In this document: one piece after another, positions 26,990 through 35,895 of the stretch
Numbering within the stretch: position 1 is the first letter of the stretch
Layout of the letters: each line of letters starts with the position of its first letter
NCBI RefSeq assembly: GCF_050589705.1
Contig: NZ_JBNGOT010000014.1
Coordinates: 62,001-126,000 of the forward strand
Direction of reading: 5' to 3'
Origin: Sunxiuqinia rutila
GTDB taxonomy: Bacteria; Bacteroidota; Bacteroidia; Bacteroidales; Prolixibacteraceae
Length of the DNA stretch: 64,000 nucleotides
Position numbers and translations under genes: made by a program
The notes under the pieces: model-generated
What the model was told of the DNA's origin: nothing
Database searches by the model: none
What the model saw: only the letters and a program-made list of their open reading frames with translations

Positions 26990-29917
26990 ATGAAGAATCT
27001 ACACTTTTTAATTTGTTTATTCATGTTCTTACTAATTGCTCCGTCGGGTTACGGACAATTAGCTGTTGTTCCTCGAAACTCCTCGGTAAGTCCTGTGAAA
27101 GTTGACTTGAACGGGCGATGGAATTTTAATGATTCCTTTTCCGGCAAGCTTGCTGAGGTGGGCAATCGAGCAAAAAGATGGCCTCAGATTGAAGTCCCTG
27201 GAGAATGGACCATGCAGGGATTTGAGGTAGAACCTGGAAAGGCGGGAGTTTATTCCCGATCTTTTGCTGTTCCAAAGACATGGACAAACTGCAAGATCTT
27301 TTTACGTTGCGATGCCGTTTTTAGCAAGGCTGATTTATTTGTTAATGGGCAAAGTGCAGGTTCCCATACCGGCCCGATGGTTGCGTTTGAAAAAGAGGTT
27401 AGTTCTTTGCTCAAGCGTGGAAAGGAAAATCGCCTGACAATTGCTGTTACAGCAGAAACAATGGCTGATACCTTGATGTCGGGAACGCAATATGCTGCCC
27501 ATCAACTGGGAGGAATTCTACGAAAGATTTACTTGTATGTCGTTCCTGAAGTATACCTTGCCGACTTGGTTGTAACCACTCCTTTGGATCAAAATTATGA
27601 GCATGCTGATTTAGCAATTAATGCAACATTAAAAAATGCTGTTGCTGCTGAACGTGCTGAGGTAAGTGTTCGTCTGTTTGCTCCAAATGGGCAGCCAATA
27701 GATCTAGCAAACTCTCGTAAAACATTCAAGTCGAATGGTGAAAAGGAGTTGCCAATCAGCCTTTCATTTTCGGTAGCTAAGCCTAAAAAATGGGATGCTG
27801 AACATCCAAACTTATATCGCCTTGAGCTCGATGTTTTAACTGATGCTGGAAATGAAACCATCGAGAAGAAAATTGGCTTTCGACAGATTGAGGTCGTTGG
27901 CAATCAGCTTTTCGTGAACGGAACTCCGATTAAAATGAAGGGGGTGAATCGCCACGAAGTTCATCCATTGCGAGGAAGGAGTTTAACTCCTGAGCTTTGG
28001 AAGCAGGATGCTGAATTGTTTAAGCAGGGAAATGTCAACTACATCAGGACTTCCCATTATCCGCCAGCTGAAGAGTTTATCGCTTTGTGTGATAGTCTTG
28101 GCTTGTATGTGGAACTGGAGAACCCAATTTGCTGGGTGGGCCATGGAGCTAATGAGCATTGGAAAACAAATGACCCTAAGGATCCAACCATGTACCGCTA
28201 TTTTGAGCAAATTGCTCGTGCTGATCTGGCTTTCTTTCGGAATCATCCAAGTATTCTGATTTGGTCGATGGCTAATGAATCCATGTGGACTGAGAATTGG
28301 TCGCGCTTAGCCGACTTTTATGCGCAGCAAGACCCGACCCGACCTGCTACCTTTCATGATCAGGCTTACGGCGGATTTAACAACTACGGTAGTACGAAAA
28401 TGCCAGTGGCCAACATGCATTACCCGGGGCCTAATGGACCTCAGGTGGTGGAGGACTTTAAGCGTCCGATATTGTTTGGCGAATATGCTCACCTGAATAC
28501 CTATAACCGGGAAGAAATCGTTACTGACCCTGGCGTGCGTGATGCCTGGGGACGCGGATTCCGAAAAATGTGGGAAGGTATGTATAAAAGCCGGGGATGC
28601 CTCGGTGGTGCTATCTGGTCAGGAATTGACGATGTCTTTTATTTGCCTGACGGACGTGCTGTTGGTTATGGCGAGTGGGGGCCAATTGATGGCTGGCGAC
28701 GCGAAAAGCCTGAATACTATCATATGAAAAAGAGCTATTCTCCGGTAAAAATACATAATCAGCATGTTGAAGTTCCTGAAAAAGGACAGCCTATTCGTCT
28801 TCAAATAGAGAATCGCTTTGATTTTACAAACTTGAGTGAGTGCCGTATTTCCTGGCAAGTTGGAAATAAGTTGGGTACGGTAAGTATGGATTTACCTCCA
28901 CAAAAAACAGGCATCTTGGATATTTGGCCCACAAACACGCAGTTGGATGGGGAAATTATGACAGTTCGTGTGGTCTCTCCTCAGAATATTGAAGTAGAAG
29001 CCTGTGCTATCGAAATAGGCCAGGTAAAACGCGATGATTTTCCCTTCCAAAAAGTGTCAGCTCGCCGGTTAGCAGTGTCTCAGGAGGATGATCGTCTGCA
29101 AATAGTCGGAGACGGATTTGAGTGGGAGTTTGGCTTGAAAGAAGGAGTGATTAATGGTGCTCAAATCAATCATGAAAAAGTTCTCAATGGCGGAGCCGAA
29201 CTGATGATGCTCGAGTTAAGAACAGGCCCTTGCAATACGGAACACAGCCTCGAAATTCCTCTTCATAATTCGCTTTGTACCGGGAAAAAGGTACAGGATG
29301 TTAGCTGGGAGCAAGTAAACGATACCGTAAAAGTTAAAGTTTTGCTTAACTACACGATGGCCGAAGGGCAGATTAACTACGCGTTTACAGCCGGGGGGGA
29401 TGTGGTGGTCGATTACCAGATGAAGGCAACGATCAAAATGAATCCACGTCAATGGGGATTGGTTTTCTCAGTTCCTGAAAGTTCGAAGAATTTGCAGTGG
29501 TATCGGAAAGGACTTTGGAGTTGGTATCCTGAGAATCATATTGGACGTACGAATGGTGAAGCGGTGCCTTTTGGCGACAAAGCTTTCCGAATTGAATCGT
29601 TTGGGCAAAAGCCTGTCAATGATTGGCGTTTTGATGCCATTTCGTTGGGAACAAATGATTTTAGAGCAACGCGTGAGAATATTTACTGGGCTGCTTTATC
29701 CAATGCCGATGGTTATGGGGTAACGGTTGTTGGCGATGGCCAACAGGCTTTCAGAGCTTTTGTCGATGCTAATGAAAACATCAGCTTCTTGGTGGCTGGT
29801 TATTCAACCGGCGGAGGCGACATGTTTTTTAGCGGGCATTATAATGATGAGCGTAAACCTTTGGAAGAAGGAAGTGTGATCAAATCCTTCGTAAAACTGC
29901 AATTGGTGAAAAAGTAA
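26990..29917 (+). CDS. Glycoside hydrolase family 2 enzyme (beta-galactosidase-like), first of tandem pair
   Basis: 975 residues, signal peptide to about residue 23. Jelly-roll domain (about 30-215: LNGRWNFNDSF, IEVPGEWTMQGFEVEPGKAG), immunoglobulin-like domain, then TIM barrel (about 310-590). Acid/base is Glu430 in WSMANES; nucleophile Glu498 in FGEYAHLNTYN, close to the LacZ pattern CEYAHxxGN but with Gly in place of Cys. It ends with a large beta-sandwich tail like that of LacZ (QWGLVFSVPESSKNLQWYRK). Likely releases a beta-linked galactose or related sugar in the periplasm. The next gene, 79 bp on, is a paralogue of the same design, and the pair leads an operon of sugar-acid catabolic genes. 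Divergent AraC gene upstream. Confidence 0.93.
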   Translation: MKNLHFLICLFMFLLIAPSGYGQLAVVPRNSSVSPVKVDLNGRWNFNDSFSGKLAEVGNRAKRWPQIEVPGEWTMQGFEVEPGKAGVYSRSFAVPKTWTNCKIFLRCDAVFSKADLFVNGQSAGSHTGPMVAFEKEVSSLLKRGKENRLTIAVTAETMADTLMSGTQYAAHQLGGILRKIYLYVVPEVYLADLVVTTPLDQNYEHADLAINATLKNAVAAERAEVSVRLFAPNGQPIDLANSRKTFKSNGEKELPISLSFSVAKPKKWDAEHPNLYRLELDVLTDAGNETIEKKIGFRQIEVVGNQLFVNGTPIKMKGVNRHEVHPLRGRSLTPELWKQDAELFKQGNVNYIRTSHYPPAEEFIALCDSLGLYVELENPICWVGHGANEHWKTNDPKDPTMYRYFEQIARADLAFFRNHPSILIWSMANESMWTENWSRLADFYAQQDPTRPATFHDQAYGGFNNYGSTKMPVANMHYPGPNGPQVVEDFKRPILFGEYAHLNTYNREEIVTDPGVRDAWGRGFRKMWEGMYKSRGCLGGAIWSGIDDVFYLPDGRAVGYGEWGPIDGWRREKPEYYHMKKSYSPVKIHNQHVEVPEKGQPIRLQIENRFDFTNLSECRISWQVGNKLGTVSMDLPPQKTGILDIWPTNTQLDGEIMTVRVVSPQNIEVEACAIEIGQVKRDDFPFQKVSARRLAVSQEDDRLQIVGDGFEWEFGLKEGVINGAQINHEKVLNGGAELMMLELRTGPCNTEHSLEIPLHNSLCTGKKVQDVSWEQVNDTVKVKVLLNYTMAEGQINYAFTAGGDVVVDYQMKATIKMNPRQWGLVFSVPESSKNLQWYRKGLWSWYPENHIGRTNGEAVPFGDKAFRIESFGQKPVNDWRFDAISLGTNDFRATRENIYWAALSNADGYGVTVVGDGQQAFRAFVDANENISFLVAGYSTGGGDMFFSGHYNDERKPLEEGSVIKSFVKLQLVKK

Positions 29918-29996
29918 GAAAGGCGCAGACAAAGGCAAAGGCTCTGTTTTGTAAGGATTGGAAATTTTGAAGAATAAATCTTAAACCTTAAAACGA
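29918..29996. repeat. Gap with short AAGGC-type hexamer repeats
   Basis: Between the two GH2 genes, AAAGGCGCAGACAAAGGCAA and the following AGGCTC make a short purine-rich tandem pattern (about 29923-29943). The same kind of hexamer pattern occurs on the minus strand at 46590-46655, so it may be a dispersed repeat of this genome. Confidence 0.4.
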
Positions 29997-32906
29997 ATGA
30001 AGAAACTTAGTTTATTAATGATATTCCTGGTGTTTGCAGTAAGCATCCAGGCTCAGCTTACTTTTGATCCTCAAAAGTTGGAAACGATCCGTTGGAGCCC
30101 CATTCCCGAAAAAGTTAAGGGGATTGATGGGGTACAACTTGACCTGAATGGAACCTGGAACTTTAATCCAAGTCCAGCAGACTCGTTTTGGAAAAATATA
30201 GGTAGCACAAACTGGGAAAATATTGAGGTTCCGGGCGAATGGGTGATGCAAGGCTTTGAAGTAGATGCCGGAAAGTATGCCGGTTACTATCGGGAGTTTC
30301 AGCTTCCTGAATCGTGGAAGAAAGCTCGTATTAAGCTGAAATGTGAAGCTGTTTACAGTGAATGTACCATTTGGATGAATGGAAAAAAAGTTGGAGGACA
30401 CTTAGGCGGATTTACCCCTTTTGAGTTGGATGTTACCGATGCGGTAAAAAAAGGAAATAATACAATTGCGTTGGCTGTTCGTAGCGAAAGTGTGGCCGAT
30501 AGCCTGTCCTCTGGTTCAAAGTATGCGGTTCATCCCTTGGGAGGTATTTCCCGTCCAATTTATTTGATGGCCCTTCCCGAAGTGAATGTAGCATCCTTGC
30601 ATGTCCGGACAACATTTGATGAGACATACGAAGATGCTCTTCTTCAAACCCAGCTTTTGTTGTCTAATGAAAGCAACAGAAGTAAAGATGCCGTTCTAAA
30701 GTTTGAACTTACCGATCTGTCTGGAAACCACGTTGCTTTTGAAGGCGACAAGCAACTGTCTGTTTCGCTGGAAGCAGGAACAAAAAAGATTGAAACAAGC
30801 GTGAATGTTCGAAAACCGCAGAAATGGGATCCGGAACATCCCAACCTTTATGTGCTGCATTGTTCACTGTTTGTGGATGGCGTAGAACAAACAAAAGTGT
30901 CACGACGATTTGGTTTTCGACAAATTGAAGTTCGCGAGAACCAGGTTTTTGTAAACAACCATCCGATAAAATTACGCGGTGTCTGTCGGCACGAAGTTGA
31001 TCCTTTGCGGGGACGTTCGTTGAATGGAAACCAGTGGTTTGAGGATGTTAAACTGTTTAGAGAAGGAAATGTCAATTACATCCGTACTTCGCACTACCCT
31101 CCAAATCAAAAATTGTTGGATGCATGCGATGAGCTGGGAATGTTTGTTGAGGTGGAAGGCCCATTTTGCTGGGCTGGCAAAAAGCCGGTAAATAATTCAA
31201 ATTACTTTGAAGCCATCGTGCAGCCCATCCTCGAAATGGTTGAATTGAATAAGTCGCATCCATCGGTTTTGCATTGGTCAATTGCGAATGAGTCGTATGA
31301 TTTTGATGAACTTTTTAAAGAAGCCGCTGACTTAGTAAAGGCTGCTGATCCTTCACGACCTCGTATTTTTAGTCAATACGGACCTGATGGAGATGGCGGA
31401 TATCTGGAGCTTGCCAATCATCACTATCCAGGGCCTGGAGGTCCCGATAAATATCGCAACCACAAGCGTCCAATTACTTTTGATGAATACGTACACTTGA
31501 ATGCCTACAACCGATTTGAGCTGATGACCGACCCTGGAATTCGCGATTTCTGGGGAGATATTTTGTATCACATGTGGGAGAAAATGTATGCTGCAAAAGG
31601 CGTGCTGGGTGGCGCACTATGGGCTGGTATTGATGATACCTTCTTTTTACCATCAGGACATGCTGTTGGCTACGGAACCTGGGGGCCTGTCGATGGCTGG
31701 AGAAGGCCAAAACCGGAATATTGGCATATGAAGAAAATCTATTCACCGGTAAAAATCAAACTTGAAAGTGGACTGAATGATGAGCCCGTGAAGCTTACAT
31801 TGGAGAATCGCTATTTCTTTTCAAATTTGGATGAATGCCGGATTACTTGGAGTAATAATCAAGCCAAAGGACAACTACGAGTTGAGGCAAAGCCTGGCGG
31901 ATCAGTCGAAGCAACGCTTCCTTTCACATACAAGGAACTAGGGAAATTGAGGTTGACTGTTTACAAAGACAGTAAAGTGGCCGTTGATGAATATGCTTTT
32001 GATTTTTCGATGCCTGAAATGGAGATTGCTAAAACAAATGAGGATCGTTTTCAGTGGAGCCGAAAGGGAAAACAAAAAATTGCTGAAAGTAAAAAGTTAA
32101 AGGTTGAGTTTGGCCCTGAAGGATTCCGTATTTCAGACTCAAAAGGACACGATGTGTTAAATGATTGGCCAATATTAATGCTGGTTTCTGCCAATAATAA
32201 AGGCGATACACAGATGACCAAGGAAACACCGGATTATACGCTGTATTCACCCGCTGCATCAAATCGTAGCATTCATTCTGTGGACGTAGAAGAAGGAGAG
32301 AAGCAGCTTAAAATTGTTCTGACTGAAGGATACGATGAGGCAACAGGAACGATGGAGATCTCTGTTCAGGCTAATGGCTCCATAGCTGTTTCGTACGATT
32401 ACAGCATGCTGAAAAATGAGAATTTCCGTCAATGGGGTGTGGCATTTTCATTGCCTGAAACATTCAATACCCTGAGTTGGGAGAAAAAAGGACTGTGGAC
32501 CGTTTACCCCGAAGATCATATTGGACGGCTGAAAGGTGAAGCGAAACTTTTTTACAACGATGAGCGCTGTGGATTAGCAGGCCCTTCGAAAAAGCCTTCC
32601 TGGGCTTATCATCAGGATCAAACACGCTATGGAAGTAACGATTTCCGCTCAACCAAGCGCAATGTATTTCAAGCTGCCTTAGCTGCTAAAGGTGCAAGTA
32701 CCATTCAGCTAAAATCGGACGGTAGCCAGCATGTACGTAGTTGGCTTGAGAATGGCAACATTCATTGGCTGGTGGCGGGGTACGATAATCCGGGGTCAGA
32801 ACGGTTTCTGCGGGGATTTAGTTCTCATGCAGCTTTGTACGATATTCCGTTAACCAGAGGCCAGAAGCTAAGAGGACAAATAAAACTATTAATTACTAAC
32901 GAATAA
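29997..32906 (+). CDS. Glycoside hydrolase family 2 enzyme (beta-galactosidase-like), second of tandem pair
   Basis: 969 residues, signal peptide to about residue 19. Same domain order as the preceding gene: jelly roll (LNGTWNFNPSPADS, IEVPGEWVMQGFEVDAGKYA), immunoglobulin-like domain, TIM barrel, C-terminal beta-sandwich tail. Acid/base Glu432 in WSIANESYDF; nucleophile Glu497 in TFDEYVHLNAYN. Long matching blocks with its neighbour (for example the segment around FRQIEV, and WGPxDGWRRxKPEYxHMKK) show an old tandem duplication. Differences around the active site (GEYAH versus DEYVH; a shortened loop after the acid/base) suggest divergent specificity instead of dosage. Only 5 bp separate it from the RraA-like gene, so hydrolysis and catabolism are co-transcribed. 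Confidence 0.93.
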   Translation: MKKLSLLMIFLVFAVSIQAQLTFDPQKLETIRWSPIPEKVKGIDGVQLDLNGTWNFNPSPADSFWKNIGSTNWENIEVPGEWVMQGFEVDAGKYAGYYREFQLPESWKKARIKLKCEAVYSECTIWMNGKKVGGHLGGFTPFELDVTDAVKKGNNTIALAVRSESVADSLSSGSKYAVHPLGGISRPIYLMALPEVNVASLHVRTTFDETYEDALLQTQLLLSNESNRSKDAVLKFELTDLSGNHVAFEGDKQLSVSLEAGTKKIETSVNVRKPQKWDPEHPNLYVLHCSLFVDGVEQTKVSRRFGFRQIEVRENQVFVNNHPIKLRGVCRHEVDPLRGRSLNGNQWFEDVKLFREGNVNYIRTSHYPPNQKLLDACDELGMFVEVEGPFCWAGKKPVNNSNYFEAIVQPILEMVELNKSHPSVLHWSIANESYDFDELFKEAADLVKAADPSRPRIFSQYGPDGDGGYLELANHHYPGPGGPDKYRNHKRPITFDEYVHLNAYNRFELMTDPGIRDFWGDILYHMWEKMYAAKGVLGGALWAGIDDTFFLPSGHAVGYGTWGPVDGWRRPKPEYWHMKKIYSPVKIKLESGLNDEPVKLTLENRYFFSNLDECRITWSNNQAKGQLRVEAKPGGSVEATLPFTYKELGKLRLTVYKDSKVAVDEYAFDFSMPEMEIAKTNEDRFQWSRKGKQKIAESKKLKVEFGPEGFRISDSKGHDVLNDWPILMLVSANNKGDTQMTKETPDYTLYSPAASNRSIHSVDVEEGEKQLKIVLTEGYDEATGTMEISVQANGSIAVSYDYSMLKNENFRQWGVAFSLPETFNTLSWEKKGLWTVYPEDHIGRLKGEAKLFYNDERCGLAGPSKKPSWAYHQDQTRYGSNDFRSTKRNVFQAALAAKGASTIQLKSDGSQHVRSWLENGNIHWLVAGYDNPGSERFLRGFSSHAALYDIPLTRGQKLRGQIKLLITNE

Positions 32907-32911
32907 ATAAG

Positions 32912-33610
32912 ATGACTGCAAACGATTGGAAAGACGACAAAGAGCTTTTCGGTTTTATCCGTAAGGAACTCTATACCGCTGTAGTTGGCGATATTATGGA
33001 TAAAATGGGACTTCAGCATCAGTTTTTACCTCCTCAAATCAGACCGCTGAAAGAGGAGATGTTGCTGGTTGGACGGGCGATGACTGTTTTGGAAGCTGAC
33101 TGTTTTGAAGAATTGAGCCCCGGATCACAAAACCCCTTAATGGATAAACCATTTGGCTTGATGTTGGAAGCCTTGGATGATATCAAGCCGGGCGAGGTTT
33201 ATATCTGCTCTGGTTCTTCACCTGCCTATGCTTTAGTTGGCGAACTGATGCTTACCCGCATCAAAATGTGTGGTGGCACTGGAGCTGTTGTCAATGGCTA
33301 TTCGCGCGATACCAAGGGGATTTATGATGTTGATTTACCGGTGTTTTCTTATGGACCCTATTCTCAGGATCAGGCTCCTCGTGGTAAAGTGATTGACTTT
33401 CGGGTGTCTATCGAAATGAACGGGGTTCGTATCAATCCAGGTGATATTATTGTTGGTGATATTGATGGCGTTTGTGTAGTCCCTCAGTCGGTTGAGAAGG
33501 AAGTATTTGCGCGCTCTTTGGAAAAGGCTCGAGGGGAGAAAACGGTATTAAAAGCCATTCAGGAAGGGATGAGTGCTGTTGAAGCTTGGGACAAATACGG
33601 AATCATGTAA
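32912..33610 (+). CDS. RraA-like protein, candidate 2-keto-acid aldolase
   Basis: 232 residues, cytosolic. RraA/dimethylmenaquinone methyltransferase-like fold. The conserved GGTGAVVNGYSRDTKG carries the Arg-Asp pair that in catalytic members (4-hydroxy-4-methyl-2-oxoglutarate aldolases) binds substrate and the divalent metal; pure RNase E-inhibitor RraA proteins are shorter, about 160 residues. GDIIVGDIDGVCVVP is the other family motif. Placed between GH2 and an enolase-superfamily dehydratase, it most likely cleaves the 2-keto-3-deoxy acid formed by the dehydratase, or its oxidised product, to pyruvate plus a small aldehyde or acid. The family does not fix the substrate. RNA-related function is unlikely from context. 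Confidence 0.85.
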   Translation: MTANDWKDDKELFGFIRKELYTAVVGDIMDKMGLQHQFLPPQIRPLKEEMLLVGRAMTVLEADCFEELSPGSQNPLMDKPFGLMLEALDDIKPGEVYICSGSSPAYALVGELMLTRIKMCGGTGAVVNGYSRDTKGIYDVDLPVFSYGPYSQDQAPRGKVIDFRVSIEMNGVRINPGDIIVGDIDGVCVVPQSVEKEVFARSLEKARGEKTVLKAIQEGMSAVEAWDKYGIM

Positions 33611-33678
33611 GGCAATGTATAAATAAGAAATAGCCATGATTGACGGATTTTAAGATCATGGCGCTAACGATAGAATGA

Positions 33679-34839
33679 ATGAAGATTACAGATGTTAAAG
33701 TATGGTTGGTTGAAGGTGTAAAGTACAACTGGACTTTATTGAAAATTTATACCGACGAAGGAATTACTGGGGTTGGCGAAGCGACAAACTGGCCCGGAAG
33801 TCAAATGATCGAAGCTGCTGCAGTTGAAGCAGGAAAACGTATTATCGGCTTGGATCCGATGCGGACTGACTTTATCTGGACCAAATTATATCGCGATTTG
33901 AATTGGGTTGGTCCTTTTGGTGCAAGTATGTGTGCTATTTCGGGTATTGACATGGCCTTGCTCGATTTGAAAGCAAAGAAACTGGGAGTCCCGATGTATG
34001 AGTTGCTGGGAGGGGCGTTTCGTACAAAAATCAGGCTGTACGCCAACTACTGGTTTACAGGTGGCGGACACAATGCTGAGGACTATGCGATGCAGGCTCG
34101 AAAGGTTATGGACTCTGGCTTTAAGGGCGTTAAATTTGATCCTTTTGCGCATGTCAACTATTTGTATGGTGAAGACCTAAATACGGACTTGGGCTTGAGT
34201 CAAGAGCAACAAAATCGAGCTTTTGAGGTGAGCAAAGCTGTTCGCGAAGCGATTGGACCCGATGCTGACCTGATGATCGAAACGCATGCAATGCTTAATT
34301 TCAAAACAGCAGTAACGATGGCTGAACGATTGGCTCAGTTGAACATTACCTGGTACGAAGAACCTGCGGGACCTGAAAATGCAAATACCTTAAAAGCTTT
34401 ACGTGAACGCATCGACCCTAAAGTGTCGATTTGTGTTGGAGAGCGTCATTATACACGTCACGGAATTCGGGATCTGCTGGAGAAGCAGGTGGTGGATGTT
34501 ATTATGCCGGATATTACCCGTTGTGGTGGCCCTTCGGAAATGAAGCGTATGGCTACCATGGCCGAAACCTACAATGTGTTGTTGGCACCGCATAACCCCA
34601 ATGGGCCCCTGTCAACATTGGCAAGTGCTCATGTTTGTGCGGCTGTTCCCAATTTCTTCCGGCAGGAGTATATTTATTGCGATGTCCCTTGGCGAGATGA
34701 AGTAATTGATCATGCCATTGAGGTCGATCAAGGTTATCTGGTATTATCTGACCGGCCGGGTTTAGGTGTCGATTTGGTTGAGCAAGAAATGGAGAAGCAT
34801 CCGGGTATCCGTATCGCTAAAAAAGGTTTTTATATTTAG
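33679..34839 (+). CDS. Enolase-superfamily sugar-acid dehydratase (mandelate racemase subgroup)
   Basis: 386 residues, cytosolic, D-galactonate-dehydratase-like. N-terminal capping domain (about 1-120; GITGVGEATNWPG), then the barrel with GVKFDPFAH (catalytic Lys region), metal-ligand positions in MIETHAMLN, YEEPAGPE and GERHYTRHG, and a His in LLAPHNPNGP as general acid/base. The reaction is loss of water from an aldonate to give a 2-keto-3-deoxy-aldonate. Candidate substrates are L-fuconate, L-rhamnonate and D-galactonate. Classical FucD proteins are longer (about 440 residues), so fuconate specificity is not proven. Neighbours RraA (68-bp gap upstream) and SDR (139-bp gap downstream) act on the product in the proposed route. 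Confidence 0.9.
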   Translation: MKITDVKVWLVEGVKYNWTLLKIYTDEGITGVGEATNWPGSQMIEAAAVEAGKRIIGLDPMRTDFIWTKLYRDLNWVGPFGASMCAISGIDMALLDLKAKKLGVPMYELLGGAFRTKIRLYANYWFTGGGHNAEDYAMQARKVMDSGFKGVKFDPFAHVNYLYGEDLNTDLGLSQEQQNRAFEVSKAVREAIGPDADLMIETHAMLNFKTAVTMAERLAQLNITWYEEPAGPENANTLKALRERIDPKVSICVGERHYTRHGIRDLLEKQVVDVIMPDITRCGGPSEMKRMATMAETYNVLLAPHNPNGPLSTLASAHVCAAVPNFFRQEYIYCDVPWRDEVIDHAIEVDQGYLVLSDRPGLGVDLVEQEMEKHPGIRIAKKGFYI

Positions 34840-34909
34840 GAATAGGAAAGTACGAAGTGACTAAAGTATATTGACAGAGTTTTTAAGCCTTAAGTTAGTT
34901 CGAAGTTGT

Positions 34910-34929
34910 CCAAGAATCTATTGTCTTGG
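34910..34929 (+). other. Small hairpin between dehydratase and SDR genes
   Basis: CCAAGA and TCTTGG form a 6-bp stem around an 8-base loop in the 139-bp gap. No U-run follows, so it is not a convincing terminator. Confidence 0.3.
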
Positions 34930-34978
34930 CTCTAACAAAAGTGTCTTTTAAAAATATAAACAGATAAAACCAATAAAA

Positions 34979-35767
34979 ATGTTAGGGATTAATCTAACCG
35001 ATAAAGGAGCTATTGTAACAGGTGTTTCCAGTGGTATTGGTGCAGGAGTCGCAAAAGTGCTGGCTGAAGCTGGCTGTCATGTGGCTGGTTGTGCAAGGAC
35101 ATCTGAAGATCAGGATAGTGTCAAAGATTTTATCAAGAGTGTTGAAGCTTTTGGGAGGAAAGCTTTTTACCAAGCGGTTGATGTCACCTCAAAAGAGCAG
35201 ATTGCCTCTTTTGTTGAAAGTGTTGCCCGTGAATTTAAGCAGATCGATCTAGTGGTTTCCAATGCCGGGGTAAACGTATTTAAAGGAGCTTCGCAGTGCT
35301 CCGAAGAAGATTGGACTTATAATCATGAACTAAACCTGGCTTCGCATTGGCGCTTGGCAAAAGCAAGCCGGAAACATTTAGAAGCAAGTTCTTCAGGAGT
35401 TTTTGTCGTTATGACTTCCAATCATGCTTACTCGTCAATTCCTGGTTGTTTTCCATACAATGTGACCAAAACGGCACTTACTGGTTTGGTTCGTGCCATG
35501 GCAATTGAATGGGGACCCTCTGTTCGGGTTGTGGGAATAGCTCCTGGATTTATCGATACTCCCGGAAACGATAAATGGTTTAACTCGTTCCCGGACGCAG
35601 CCGCTGAACGTCAACGAACAATTGATTTGCATCCGGCGGGAAAACTTGGTACCCCAGAAGAAGTTGGAGCATGGTGTGCTTTTCTGGCAAGTGACTTTGC
35701 TGCTTTCGCAACGGGTACAACCTATCTTTTGGATGGAGGCCGGTCGGCGTTAATGCAGGATAGTTAG
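34979..35767 (+). CDS. SDR-family NAD(P)-dependent sugar (acid) dehydrogenase
   Basis: 262 residues, classical short-chain dehydrogenase. Cofactor motif TGVSSGIGAGV (about 14-24), NAG motif in VVSNAGVNVF, catalytic Ser in VMTSNHAYS and YxxxK in YNVTKTALTG, and the C-terminal APGFIDT. Candidate roles are oxidation of 2-keto-3-deoxy-L-fuconate at C4 (as in the non-phosphorylated fucose route) or oxidation of the sugar itself to its lactone. It sits between the dehydratase and a lactonase gene, so either step suits the neighbourhood. No signal peptide, so cytosolic. SDR family certain, substrate open. Confidence 0.92.
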   Translation: MLGINLTDKGAIVTGVSSGIGAGVAKVLAEAGCHVAGCARTSEDQDSVKDFIKSVEAFGRKAFYQAVDVTSKEQIASFVESVAREFKQIDLVVSNAGVNVFKGASQCSEEDWTYNHELNLASHWRLAKASRKHLEASSSGVFVVMTSNHAYSSIPGCFPYNVTKTALTGLVRAMAIEWGPSVRVVGIAPGFIDTPGNDKWFNSFPDAAAERQRTIDLHPAGKLGTPEEVGAWCAFLASDFAAFATGTTYLLDGGRSALMQDS

Positions 35768-35895
35768 AATTGATGACTTATTATTTCTGAATTGCGGATG
35801 GAGATAGACCTTGGGAATCCAGCTTATGAGTTTCAGGTTCCAAGTATCAGGTTGTTTGGATATCCGAACATCTGAAAGTGTAACATCCGGCATTT

